From: Pomacea canaliculata
Lineage: Eukaryota; Mollusca; Gastropoda; Architaenioglossa; Ampullariidae
Length of the DNA stretch: 64,000 bases
Reading direction: 5' to 3'
Assembly (NCBI RefSeq): GCF_003073045.1
Contig: NC_037596.1
Span: 15,942,547-16,006,546 of the forward strand
Shown here: positions 25,378-35,600 of the stretch, piece by piece
Position numbering within the stretch: position 1 is the first letter of the stretch
How the letters are laid out: every line of letters begins with the position of its first letter
The notes under the pieces: model-generated
Databases searched by the model: none
Told to the model about the DNA's origin: nothing
The model's input: only the letters and a program-made list of their open reading frames with translations
Program-made: the position numbers and the translations under genes

Positions 25378-28300
25378 GAACAGTAAAGTTCAAAATAAAT
25401 GATAACAGCCCATGGAAAGTAAGTAACGAGTGAGTATTACTCTTAATTATCCAAGATATTTCTAAAGAGATTGATTTTAAATACTGTGCTACTAAAATTA
25501 TTTGACTGTCAACTTTTATTGGATACAGTGCACTCACTTGACATGGTATTTGTGATAAGTATGGAGAGATTCTTGGTTGTTACATTAAGGCGTTCTTGAG
25601 GAGGGGTGTCGTCTGGCGCTGAGCAGTCTGTAAGCTTTGGCTTGACCAGGACGATGACATAAAGGGCCTGAAACCTATGATAGTCACTTTTCTGTGCAGA
25701 CACACACACGCGCACGCACGCACGCACGCACCGACGAGGAAATTATTAGTAACTATAATACCCTTGAAGAAGTAACACGCTTAAGTAGATTGTCGTTTCA
25801 GTAGCAAAATCATAGTTTCTTTCCTCCCTATTGGCCTTTCCTGGAAAGATCAAGCATACTAACCCTGTCAGTTACTCTTTTAAGTAGTCCAAATTGTCGT
25901 TAGGTCTGTAACATATTAGCTGTGACATCGAATAAGTTTTTCCAGTCCTGAATTTCAGAGTATTTATCCGTGTTACACTTAGCAAGGAAAAAATCTGTGT
26001 CCGAGCCTGCGTTTCTTGTTTTAAGTTGATAGAAACGTAAGCACGCTTGTTTTTTTACAGTCTTGTTAGTAATGTCATCGGCTTTCCTCCACGAGTGAAT
26101 GCATTATATTCACATCACTGATACATGTTTGATGCCACTCTTAGCTCCGTAAAATTTTTGTGTAAATGTTTTCTTGTTGTGTGAGTATACAATACTATCT
26201 ATCACGTAACGGCTGAGATTCAAAGTTTATCATAATAAAGCCATTGTTATAAGACTCAGTAACTGAGAGACAACTCAACAGTAAGTAGGAGTGTAACTGC
26301 CTCACGCAATGCTCTTTTGTTGGTGGAAACAGCAAGTCCATTTGGTTAAAATGGTTGACACTACATGCGAAGCCAGTAGCGCTATGGCTGCATTAGCAGA
26401 CAAAAGCGAGGAATTTAACAATGATCCTACAGTAAAGTGAACAGGATCCAGAGGAAGAAAGGACAGAGGCAAGTAAATGAGGAAAGAGATAAGAAAAATT
26501 TGAGAATAATGGATAAGTCAAAGTGGAAGGCAGATAAAAACTAAAGTGGAAAGAGAGAGAGGGAAGAAACGCTGGAACTAAGATAATAACTAACAAACTT
26601 GTGATGAAACCCGTTCACTGTAAAAAGATAATAATATTCAGTTTATAATTTTTTTCAAAAATAAACAATTTATGTTTCACCAACTAAACATAGGCATATA
26701 ACCATAGACACTTTCAGATTATCGTTACGCTTCATCATCATCATTCCTTGTTACTCCTCAAGGAGCATAGGGCCGCAACAACACCTCGCCAGCGAACCCG
26801 GTTTTGGGCAGCCCCCCTCAGTTGGGCCCATGTGGTTCCGGCAGCCTTTGCCTCGCTCTCTACTGATCTTCTACAAGTCTGTTTTGGCCTTCCAACTTTC
26901 CTCTTCCCCTGCGGGTTCCAGTCAAGTGCCTGCCTGGCAATGGTGTCAGCCGGTTTGCGCAGGGTGTGTCCTATCCAGCCCCACTTGCGCTTTTTGATGT
27001 CTTGACTAGTGGCATTCTGGTTAGTTCTTTCCCACAGGCTGCTGTTGGAGATCCTCTCAGGCCATCTTATTCTCAAAATATGGCGAAGGCATCGGTTGGT
27101 GAAGGTCTGGAGCTTGTTGTTGATGGTGTTTGTCACTCTCCAAGTTTCAGAGCCATACAGTAGGACTGCCTTCACATTGGTGTTAAATATGCGGGTCTTG
27201 TTGCGAAGGGAGAATGCTCGGGAGTTCCAGATGGGGCGCAGACTGTTGAAAGCATGCCTGGCCTTGTTTATGCGGCTTCTGATGTCGTCGTCCGCTCCAC
27301 CATCCTTGCTGACGATGCTCCACAGATATGTGAAGCGGTCTGTTTCTAGGATGTTCTCTCCTTGAAGTTGAATTGGAAGTTCCTGCTTGTTGTTGAATTT
27401 CATCACTTCGGTCTTCTTTTTCTTGATCTTTAAGCCGGTCTTTTCTGCTTCCTCTGCTAGCTTGCTCAGTTTGGTTTGTGCATGCTGCTGCCGATGAGAT
27501 AGGAGACTAATGTCATCTGCAAAGTCCAGGTCTTCTAGCTGTTTAGTGAAGGTCCACTGGATACCGGTGATGTTGTCTTGGGTCGTCTTACGCATAACCC
27601 AGTCTATGACCATCAGGAAGATTGTCGGTGATAGTATGCAACCCTGTCTTACACCAGTCTTCATTACAAAAGGTTTAGTGAGTTTGCCATTATGGATAAC
27701 TTGGCAGGATGAGTCTTCATACAATCCCTGGACGATGTTTATAAATTTAGGCGGAATACCATAGTGGTTCATCAGTCTCCAGATGACGTCCCTGTCTACA
27801 CTGTCGAAGGCCTTCTCAAAGTCCACAAAGGTTATATAAAGGGAGGATTGCCATTCGATGGACTGTTCTATGATGATACGAAGGGTTGCAATGTGGTCAG
27901 TGCATAATTTTGTCCTGGCGAAACCCTGCTTGTTCTGGTCTCATTCTCATGTCTAGTGCCTTTTTCAGTCTCTCTAGTATTATCCTTGTCAGGACTTTGC
28001 TGGGGATGGACAGCAGCATGATTCCCCGCCAGTTGTTGCACTGGGACAGGTCTCCTTTCTTTGGTAGTTTGACCAGGTGGCCTAATTTCCAGTCTGCTGG
28101 GACTAGCTCTTGTTCCCAGATCTTGTGTAGGAGGGCTGTGTAAAATTGTTGCTGTTGTTTCTGGTCTGCCTTTAATGCTTCTGGAGGTATGCCGTCCGGG
28201 CCTGCTGCTTTGCCATTTTTCATGCTTTTGATAGCTTTGATGATTTCTGCCTTAGTGGGAGGGCTGGTGTTGACGTGAAGTTGTGCAGTTGCTGGTGGTA

Positions 28301-31300
28301 TGTCAGGTAAGGATGGTGGATGAGGTCTATTCAGCATCTCTTCGAAGTACTCCATCCAGCGGTCTCTTTGCTCTGCATCATTTGTTATGGTCTTGCCGTT
28401 TTTGTCTTTCACCGGCTTGTTTGAGTTTACGCTCTTGCCTGACAGAGTTCGTTTTATTTCATATCGTTACGCTTACTTCTAGAAAAAATGCAGCTTTTGT
28501 AGTCATAGTCTGATGTTTCCCCACACTCCCAATGTCTTCGTCAAGATCCAACACAGGGCACTGAAAATAAAACTAAAATGATAAAACAAAGCAACCTTCT
28601 TAGGTCCTTCTAACAAACAGAATGAAAGCCTATTATTGAAATTTACGTGCATTTTACCTTTTGCTATGATCAGTCTGAATTTTAAATTACGTCTGAATCA
28701 TTGTGTCATATTTCTGTTGTCATATATTTGGAAACATGGCTTAAACAGTATTATAATTCTACAGGTATAATGTTTGTAATATTTTATCTATTGTACCACA
28801 CTTTCTCTGCTATTGTGTTTTTGTAATGTGTTTACCTTGTGCACTGGGAAACATTTCTATGCTAATGAAATCACTTCCTATGCATTGTACCATGCTTTTA
28901 TGGACGAGATTAGCCACCTAAAGAATTCTATGTCTTTTAACATATCCATTACAGACCTTGATTGGCTGAACTGAGATAACTGCACAGAGAGGATCATTAG
29001 ATGTCACCCTCAACAGAACTGTATCAACATCCTTAGGAAAGGTGTACATATAGTACTGGGGCTGTGACGGTGATACTGTCATCTCTCTGCCTTTACCACT
29101 TCTGTACAAACATTATCAACAAAAGAATCAGCTCCTAAAGGTAAGAAAATCATTCAATTTAGCATAATTTTAATTTTATTTGTAATTGTATCTTCCTAAA
29201 TAAAATAAAATTTTATTCCTATGTGTACTGGCAGCTATACATTAACCTTAGCCCTCTGTCCACACAATTGTGTTTGTACTGAAATGTCTATCCTGACACG
29301 CAAGGAAAAATTCATTGCTATCAGCATCGTTCGCTACTGCCTGAAGTAGTTCTAATCAGAAATATCAAAAGTATTGCTGTTAGTAAATATTATCATGCTT
29401 TAAGCTTCGGCTTAAAGTTTTTCTTGCGCGCAAAAACACACACACACACACGGAATAGCGTCGATCTGCTAAGCATTTTTAGACAACATTAATTTCATAA
29501 GACACATTTTTGTGTATGATTAAAGTATTTTTTATTATCGCTACGAAATCACGGGAAAACAAGGGAGGGCTGTCATAGCCTTTGACTTCCTCCGGCGTTA
29601 AAGAAAGCCGAGCCACCGAGGAGAGGTAAGAGCAGGGGTGGGCAATTAATTTTCCCAAGGGGCCGCATGAGAAATTGGGATGGTTTTAGAGGGCCGGACT
29701 AATGTAGTTAACTCAGTTTTACCCAATACTGTATATACAGTATATATACTGGCGGGCGGGATAGCGGGCGGGCAGGTCAGAAACAGGAGGCGGGCCGCCC
29801 CTTGCCCAGGTCTGGGTAAGAGAGTAAATGTTTTATCCTCACGAAAGTATCAAAGAGAGTTTCCTAAAAAAAATTTGTTTCTTTACTTTTGTCTCACATT
29901 GTGACAGAAAAACGAATATGTGGATGAGCGATGCTGACATAACCAGAGTGTTTAATGCCAAAATATAAGACAGCACGGTACGTACGCTCAGGCCGTTTTG
30001 GGTGTGCTTCCACAATATTGTCCACCAAATTGAATACAAACAGGTAAGAGGTCAACAAAATGCTCTACACCTCATGACGGTGGGATGGTAAAAGAACTGC
30101 TATATCACCAGAACGACCTTCCTCTTACTGATTTTTGCATTAAGAAACAACTGGAAAAATACATCTACATTTAGGAAGATGCAATCTTGCCAGGCATCCG
30201 GAAAAAGTGGATTTTTATCGGTTTTAGATAAAGTCGGTAGATTTCTTTGTGAAAGTGCTCGAATACCAGTTGCTGCTTTATGTGAGATTAAAGGTAGGCT
30301 TTTTTGGTTGTTGTTTGTTGTTGTTGTTGTTGTTGTTGTTGTTTTTGTTGTTTTTGTTGGGTTTTTTTAGTAAAACGAATAATAATCAGACACACATACA
30401 ATCTCTCATAGTAATCAAATAAAGAAAGATCGCTTTATAATCATTGTGTGATTCTGTTTAGTTAAATAAGTTCACGTCAATAACAAATATTGTCTCTTAT
30501 CGCTCAAGCATTACTGTGGTCTGTAAAGAAAAATGCTGAAAATAAAATAATGTTTTATTATACAGTTAGCAAACGAGAGTTTCTGAATAAAATTTGGTTG
30601 CTCTTGTTAATAAATCAACATTGCACTGTTAAACGACATAGCACCGTTTTTACGTGCTCGAGGTTCAAACTGCCTCATTTAATTAGTTGTGTAAAACGAG
30701 ATAAATGCAGGCAAATCTTTCATAAACGGTAAGTGATAAATTTAAAGATTTTTCTATTTTGTTTTGTTTTGCCAAGATCTGTCGACATCTGCGAAAAGTT
30801 AAAGTAGTTTGTATGGATGTGTACTCAAGGGAAGATCACTGGACAGATTTGATAGTTATTTCTTTGCGAGGAAGGTAACCTTAGACCGGTAAGAAGTGAC
30901 TTGTTTGGTCATGTCATCAGATGAACAGGTAAAAATTTATAGTTAAGCTAGAAAGACATTTCAGCATCTACAACACTTTCAGAGAGACGGCTATGTCTAA
31001 GTTATTTTCATAGGTAAATTATGAGTCATTTACCTTAACGCTAACCTAGAATATCTAGAATTAAAAATTTGTATTTTAAATAAAAAATAGTATAGCAAAA
31101 TCAAACGGTAAAATGGCGATGAGTTGTAAGATTTCATATCACTAGAAAAAAAGATGTTTCAACACAGTTTACTTTCCACTTTCAAAAATAATAATCAGCT
31201 TTAGTTTAACTATAAGATGCCAACATTCTCTTACTCAAGTTCAAAGTCAGGCAAGATGTTGGCCATGAGATTGAAGTTGACAACTGTGTTAGACATGGTG

Positions 31301-32663
31301 GCCACTGTCACAAAGATGCTTTGTTGGGATGTCATGTTCAGCTTTTTGGTCTTATCCATGGGACAAAGAGTGCGGTCCATAGATTGGAGCTTATAACTGA
31401 AGCAATGGACAATCACAGACGAATCAGTAATTATAAATAAAACGCTATAAAAATCTATTCAATGAGTGCTTTTTTTTTAATGGGACCTGAGCATTGCCAA
31501 CAAGCTAAGAAAAAGGGTTATTACGTTTTCACAATAAAATGTGTCCTCACAACTCTTAAATCACACACAGATATTTATCTTCTCTGCACTTCCCAATTTT
31601 CTTCCTTAATCCAAATGGTAGAGAGTAATTAAGAAACACTGCAATGTGACTACTTAAATATGATGCAATAAACTCCGTCATGTCACAGGACAATATGATA
31701 AATTATCCCTTCGGAAATTGAAACAAGACTAAACTTAGTATTGATTGATTTATTGTGATTCCTATTTAGATAAAACATTAACTTAATAATAATTTTAAAG
31801 CTGGCTTAGAACTGTAACTCGTTAACGTCTTGAAATTCCAAAACATCAGATAGCAACTGAACAACGAGCTCTCTGTTTAACGAAGCTTAATATTTATTGA
31901 ATAATCCACATGATTTGTGCTTTGCGTTGTAATGTGTTGTGTTTTGCTTACAGTTCTATGTTTTTTTTCTATTTCACGAAGCCTTGCATATCCTATAAGC
32001 AGCATACCTGATGCTAAAACTATATTCATGACAGTTTGCTAACTGCTCTGAATGGTAACAGCTCCAAAATCAGCGTACACTACCATCTTTCAGCAAATAC
32101 TTACTCAAAACCAGCAGACACAGGAACCGTCCAAGAAAGAATACCTTCTTGCTGTCGAACGACAAAAGTAATAGGGAAGTTGTCTTGAGCCTCTGTGCTA
32201 AACGTAGAAACACGTATCGCTGTTGTCTGTGGAAAAAGGCTTAGGTGTACACTTCCTGAGGATTAGGCGTTAATAATACAACCTTCTATCCCTTAAGGGC
32301 ATATAGCAGTAATTACGATGATGTCAACCCACTAAAGCAAACAAAACTGAAGTATCGAATGGCATTTTCGTTTAGGATATAAAGGTAAAGAGAAACAGTG
32401 TGACTCACATTGTTTGTTTCGTTGTAACTATAGACAAATACTCGTTGCTGTTCCATGCTCACGTTGCTGACATAAACGGTGTTAAAATTTGCAGAAACTG
32501 TATCTGCAGTAAACGGCACACTCGAAAATCTGGTACTCTGTCCAAGGGTCTGTCGATTTTCATCAGGTAAGTCTCTGTCTTGTTTATCTTGGAGAAGCGG
32601 TTTTCCAAACAATTGTGAATTGAAGCTGATAATTGTAATCATAACTGCCTTCAATATATCCAT
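12427..32663 (-). CDS. SID-1/SIDT-family multi-pass membrane protein, gene A
   Basis: Spliced gene of the SID-1 transmembrane family (SIDT1/SIDT2 in vertebrates), polytopic plasma-membrane or lysosomal proteins linked to dsRNA and lipid handling and belonging to the CREST fold. Exons 5'->3': 32663-32409, 32226-32105, 31396-31235, 29101-28957, 28560-28477, 25691-25538, 24902-24809, 22419-22379, 21887-21832, 21321-21255, 21091-20931, 20689-20538, 20086-19950, 12529-12427. All have GT-AG borders. Phase is continuous except between 24809 and 22419, implying an unplaced loop exon. Order: signal peptide, N-glycosylated ectodomain ([20 protein letters not shown]), first TM helix, cytoplasmic loop, TM core with [35 protein letters not shown] and SAIYHFCP (the CREST SxxxH). 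About 577 residues are placed against about 830 for the family, so the C-terminal third is unaccounted for. No internal stop was found. Two LINEs sit beside its splice donors. Confidence 0.85.
12530..13206. other. Gene A intron, upstream part
   Basis: AT-rich intronic sequence with a short (CA)n run near 12583-12602. No coding feature or recognisable repeat is visible. Confidence 0.4.
13213..13861. mobile_element. 649-bp DNA transposon remnant with TIRs and Cys-rich integrase-tail fragment
   Basis: The ends are inverted repeats: TTACGGCCAAAGTCCGAA on the left and, in reverse complement, TTACGACCAAAGCCCGAA on the right. They are flanked by the 6-bp direct repeat TATATG (13207-13212 and 13862-13867). 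Subterminal GGCCAAAGT/CGGCCAA words recur several times inside each end. On the minus strand near 13430-13550 an open frame reads [15 protein letters not shown] followed by [15 protein letters not shown]. This is the cysteine-rich tail I associate with KRBA2-like, integrase-bearing transposon proteins of invertebrates. The rest of the protein is gone, so it is a non-autonomous deletion derivative. The superfamily is uncertain; a 6-bp duplication is uncommon. Confidence 0.6.
13868..15249. other. Gene A intron with short tandem repeat and hairpin
   Basis: No exon is recognised. At 14220-14325 three imperfect copies of an AACAAGTTACAGCTGTCTGTCAG-like unit lie in tandem. At about 14945-15030 the arms GGGTGAAGAG and CTCTTCACC can form a hairpin. 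The rest is AT-rich. Confidence 0.4.
15613..15885 (+). repeat. 113-bp tandem monomers in LINE 5' region
   Basis: The phrase AAGAAGCGCCAYCAACGC recurs at 15613, 15726 and 15839, giving a 113-bp period with two full copies and a partial third. Each copy contains GAGGGGCTCTGTGCC and AGCAAGACAAGCTATAGCC. Their 5' position recalls promoter monomers of some L1 elements. Long minus-strand frames here (Gly/Ala/Trp-rich) are mirrors of this GC-rich repeat. Confidence 0.75.
17700..18520 (+). pseudogene. LINE reverse transcriptase domain, decayed
   Basis: Conserved RT blocks are readable but scattered over all three plus frames: [20 protein letters not shown], then YRPISLLN, then [10 protein letters not shown] (block A, catalytic Asp replaced by Gln: DxEKAFD reads as QEKAFD), then YADDS (catalytic YxDD box intact). 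The shifts between frames show loss of function. The Asp loss in block A is read from [10 protein letters not shown] and could instead be a one-codon shift of VD.EKAFD. Confidence 0.7.
19950..21321 (-). CDS. Gene A exons 10-13: transmembrane core
   Basis: Four exons of 67, 161, 152 and 137 bases join in perfect phase. They encode TM2 ([18 protein letters not shown]), the CYYNF loop, TM3 ([16 protein letters not shown]), the YGLMYAMG...SAIYHFCP segment with the Ser and His expected in the CREST metal-site motif, and [19 protein letters not shown]. The exon at 19950-20086 ends at donor GTCAGT, which lies inside the target duplication of the adjacent LINE. The 161-base exon has the same length as its counterpart in gene B. 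Confidence 0.88.
20114..20153. repeat. (CA)n microsatellite in gene A intron
   Basis: Two CA runs are separated by TGCGTC. It lies 28 bases upstream of the gene A exon 19950-20086 acceptor on the gene strand (as a GT tract). Confidence 0.85.
21832..25691 (-). CDS. Gene A exons 6-9: end of ectodomain, TM1, cytoplasmic loop
   Basis: Exon 25538-25691 reads [18 protein letters not shown], the last ectodomain strand pair (family YVVVVVKTED region). Exon 24809-24902 encodes a single very hydrophobic helix ([19 protein letters not shown]), the first TM. Exon 22379-22419 is 41 bases of acidic/Pro loop ([14 protein letters not shown]), and 21832-21887 ends CIYIW at the start of TM2. The exit phase of the TM1 exon (2) does not fit the entry phase of the loop exon (1), so another loop exon probably lies between 22.4 and 24.8 kb. 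Confidence 0.65.
22420..23400. other. Gene A intron, AT-rich
   Basis: No clear exon. A donor-like CTTGAAG|GTAAGA on the minus strand near 23220 could mark the unplaced loop exon, but its acceptor and frame are not convincing. Confidence 0.3.
23410..24150 (-). pseudogene. LINE 3' fragment: RNase H domain and C-terminal zinc-knuckle
   Basis: Minus-strand frames read [14 protein letters not shown], then [13 protein letters not shown] and ADQAAK. These are the RNase H motifs DSLSAL and WVPxHxxIxGNExAD of Jockey/I/CR1-like LINE ORF2 proteins (Glu of GNExAD is replaced by Val). Then comes [20 protein letters not shown], the typical HxRLTHxxLLxxEPPPxCxxC tail. The endonuclease and RT regions are missing and an AT-rich insertion near 23628-23690 interrupts it. 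This is a third LINE lineage in the same gene, distinct from the L1/Tx1 and RTE elements because it encodes RNase H. Confidence 0.75.
24160..24800. other. Gene A intron
   Basis: AT-rich sequence without recognisable exons. Plus-strand open frames at 24341-24604 and 24598-24795 have no domain content. Confidence 0.35.
25304..25377. repeat. (CAT)n trinucleotide microsatellite
   Basis: A pure run of about 24 CAT/ATC units in a gene A intron. The apparent poly-Met frame on the minus strand is the repeat. Confidence 0.95.
25740..26719. other. Gene A intron
   Basis: Nothing recognisable apart from a purine-rich, GA-biased tract at about 26450-26580 whose opposite strand gives a Ser/Phe/Leu-rich frame. 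No exon is called. Confidence 0.4.
26733..28461 (-). mobile_element. RTE-type LINE, 5'-truncated, in gene A intron
   Basis: Bounded by a 13-bp direct repeat TATCGTTACGCTT (26720-26732 and 28462-28474). The 3' end is a short GAT/ATG simple repeat rather than poly(A), as in RTE-like elements. It begins inside the linker (RTLSGKS) and contains the whole RT and C-terminal domain. It is transcribed in the same direction as gene A. The good preservation and perfect target duplication suggest a fairly recent insertion. Confidence 0.9.
26741..28460 (-). pseudogene. LINE reverse transcriptase ORF (two blocks, one frameshift)
   Basis: The upstream block (28412-27897) reads [20 protein letters not shown] and [20 protein letters not shown], then AGFRQDK. 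The downstream block (27826-26741, about 361 codons) has [15 protein letters not shown] (RT block A with catalytic Asp), [22 protein letters not shown] (FADD catalytic box), [10 protein letters not shown] and the C-terminal HTLRKP...GRPKQTWRR-like tail ending [11 protein letters not shown] single frameshift near 27890 separates them. The family matches animal RTE/craniofacial-development-protein-2-like LINE ORFs. The endonuclease domain is missing by 5' truncation. Confidence 0.88.
28477..32663 (-). CDS. Gene A ectodomain exons 1-5
   Basis: Exon 1 (32409-32663) begins with [14 protein letters not shown], a plausible signal peptide, and ends [10 protein letters not shown]. Exon 2 (32105-32226) carries [19 protein letters not shown], the family's VVRxxxGxLSWxVP signature. 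Exon 3 (31235-31396) has the RTLCP segment and sequons. Exon 4 (28957-29101) has [15 protein letters not shown], matching the SPSQPQYFxYxFP hallmark. Exon 5 (28477-28560) reads [11 protein letters not shown] and [11 protein letters not shown], matching the CPV.DLD...QTMTKKA element. Donor phases join exactly: 0, 2, 2, 0, 0. Confidence 0.88.
29633..29814. mobile_element. 182-bp hAT-type MITE in gene A intron
   Basis: Left end CAGGGGTGGGCAATTAAT; right end in reverse complement CAGACCTGGGCAAGGGGC. It is flanked by a perfect 8-bp duplication GGTAAGAG (29625-29632 and 29815-29822). An 8-bp duplication and CAG-type ends are hallmarks of hAT elements. It has no coding capacity. Confidence 0.85.
29823..31234. 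other. Gene A intron
   Basis: AT-rich intron with a (TTG)n tract at about 30312-30360. Open frames are short and featureless. Confidence 0.4.
30312..30360. repeat. (TTG)n microsatellite
   Basis: A run of TTG/TTGTT units; its translation to poly-Val/Phe is not coding. Confidence 0.85.
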
Positions 32664-35535
32664 TGCTTGAAATGACTGTTAAAAGCTGCCCAAATTGTAG
32701 ACTTACTTTTGAAGGGATTCTATGCTAGCCTGTAGGGCTAAAGAGAACACGAACGTTGCCTTTTTCCGCATGAAACTGGCTCACTCCAGACTTCTTGGGT
32801 GAACTGTGACTAGAAAAGGGACAGGACGGAAGGTAGTCAGGTAGTGAAGAAAAGGAGTCCTACTCAGTACGTGCTAGTGGCAAAATCCGTCTCTTGCGAA
32901 GGCGAATTCAAAAGAAAACAAGGTATAGATACCCCCCTCTATGACCTCTTTGTGTGTCTTTACACGGCGTGTCACCTGAGGATCTTTTTTTTCTGTTTTA
33001 TAGTTTTATAGTTTTCTGTTTTATAGTCACGTTCCACTACCGCCTTACAGTTGTCGAAATTCGAGTGACAGTTTCAAATGTCCATACCTGAAGTACGTAT
33101 GCCTTCGGTTGTGTATTGCAGGAACTGGATTTCTGCTACCTTTGTGATGAGTCGTGCGTGCGTGTGTGTGTGTGTGTGTGTTTTGGCGGTAACGGACAAC
33201 ATTCTTTGTGTGTGTGTGTGTGTGTGTGTTCTCTTTTGTATATGACGAATAATACCTTTGCGTACTTCACCTGTTTCAGCACCTCTGTATTACTCTGCAA
33301 TATAGACTTTATATAAGTAGTTTTTTACCTAGATGATTCATTATATAAAACGATTTTACTGTTTTCTTTTACCCTACGTTAATGCTAGTCTAGACATTTT
33401 GTCATCAATATTATTCAGAGCATATGGTATATTTTTCCTGATATATTCAATAATAACACTATGAATCTCGCGTAGAAGCTTCTATACTTTATTTTTTTTT
33501 TTATATATTCAGCTTTAAAATAATTCTTTTTAATATTGTTTAAAGCTACTGTCGTTATACTTTTTGCTTTTTCCCTTGCTCTATCTAGTTAAAGTGTTTT
33601 CGAATTTAACAGCTGAAACGAGGAAGTTTTCAGAGTTTGGTTTGAGCTCTGAAAAGCAAACGAAACCCAAGAAGCTAAAATTCACTGCACGCAATCAAAG
33701 GCGGCTTTCTTCTCCCGATCATGTCGGTGAACATGGCACAAAGGGTTGGGAAACCAGATCTCTTGCCTTAAGGCCTTTTTCCTCTATGGGTCTTCATTTA
33801 AAATTGCCGGTGACTCGTCTGTGACTATCTTGAGTTTCTGAGGGGGTTTTCGTTTAAGGTGCTCATTTCTTTATATTTCGTTTCAGGAAAATTACTGGGT
33901 TTCATTGCCTGCTGGAAATATTGTAACAGAAGTCACAACTACCCATTTCTTTATGATTTACACCGACGCAATTCTTGTTCCTGTTGTGTGTCAGGCTTTT
34001 ACACTTGTATTTGAGTGCTTTTGACTTATTATGAGTGAAAAATCAAGAGTAAGATTAGCAAGTAGCCCTAATCCAGCCCATATTGTTACATTAAGCATGA
34101 TTAAAAGGAAATATAAACTCAAGATTTTTCAACATTTATGATCACTGTCTCATATGTCACCCTGTAGCCTCTATGTAGCCGCTATCAAGGGCGAGCAATT
34201 GCAAGTTGTAAGTCATGTTCTACTGCTGTATTTTACAATGCAAATGAGAAAAAATGTATCTCAGAAAACAGAAAAAGGTACAATTCACCGTACACTAATG
34301 AAAACTACTGAAGACACGGTACATATGTATGTATATGGATACACACTTAAGTTTACTGCAGCTAAATTCAAACGACATATAAAGCACCAACACAATATTT
34401 ACTTTAAGAAAAAATATAATATGAGAAAAATAATCAACAAATTATTAACCTGATTCACAGCATACATTAAAACTCATGAATTGTAAGACCTTCCTTTCAT
34501 AATAAAAGCATTTCATTACAGCTCAGTTTTGTAGCAAATCTGCTTTTGAATTCCCCGCCGTCAGGTCCCAAACCGTAACACAGTCTTTTCCCAGCTGTCG
34601 CCTCTCTTAAAATACGACGCAATTGCATACGAAAAACACATAAAAGAGAAAAAGAATCTGAAGAGAAAATAACATTCCTTGCAATCTAACAATCACCGTA
34701 TTACTAATTGAATTTTCTCCGATTAATATTTAAGTAAAAATTTTACACAGGAAGATTCAAATAACAAAACAAGTGGAGTCTCACCTCAACAGATTTCACA
34801 TGAATAATTCACACGTCTGCCCAGGACCATTCACACCACCTAGGAAAATTTTCAGTTTCCCCCGTTCCGGTAGAGGACACAAGTTTCATCAAAAACGATT
34901 CTTATTTTTCAGTGATAATTTACACCATTTATTCTAGTGAAGCTTCACAAAAAAACCAAAGCAAAAAAAGACTGCTATGAGACGAACACACATATGCTCA
35001 TGCACACACCTACTCTAAACAATTTTCATCCGCCCACGTTTTCAATGAATTTTAAACGAATCTATGTTTGGTGCCTTAATCTTTTACTTGTTTATATTAT
35101 ATTGCTTATTATTGTTTTTCTGCTTGCTTTATTCTTTTATAATCTCCGGTGGCAAAGTCGCGTACAGTATTCAATTCATACACAATAAGTAATAATTTTT
35201 TAATATTTATAACTTACTGCTGGCTTTCCAACAAGTATGCAACGAAGCAAACATTCGTCGAACAATGGGGAAACTGTCACAAATAATGAAAATAACACGA
35301 AAAAGTAAACTGCAAACAAAATACACAAAAACACATTGTCTTCATTGACAACAAAAATTGAAAAACATGGTAGCAATCTTACAATTAATCTCATGGTGAC
35401 ATTTTCCATTCGCTAAGCCTTAAGAATGCGATCTAAGCAAAACATATGAAAAATAAGTCTACTTTTAATACCGGAAAAGGTCTACGCTGCAATTTGTGGT
35501 AAAGCATGCATCCATATTTAATTTCCTTGACTCTG
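32664..35535. other. Upstream region of gene A
   Basis: This should hold the gene A promoter and 5' UTR (minus strand). I see no clear TATA or initiator. (GT)n tracts lie at about 33157-33181 and 33209-33230. A plus-strand open frame at 33564-33824 is Lys/Ser-rich without a domain. Confidence 0.4.
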
Positions 35536-35538
35536 TGG

Positions 35539-35540
35539 TT

Positions 35541-35600
<60 letters not shown>
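35539..35600. repeat. (ATC)n trinucleotide microsatellite
   Basis: About 20 uninterrupted ATC units. It gives poly-Ile and poly-Met frames on the two strands, which are not genes. Confidence 0.95.

Noticed and set aside
25265-25537. Poly-Met frame
   Set aside because: Translation of the (CAT)n microsatellite.
26748-28143. Plus-strand frames of 65-118 codons
   Set aside because: Shadows of the minus-strand LINE reverse transcriptase.
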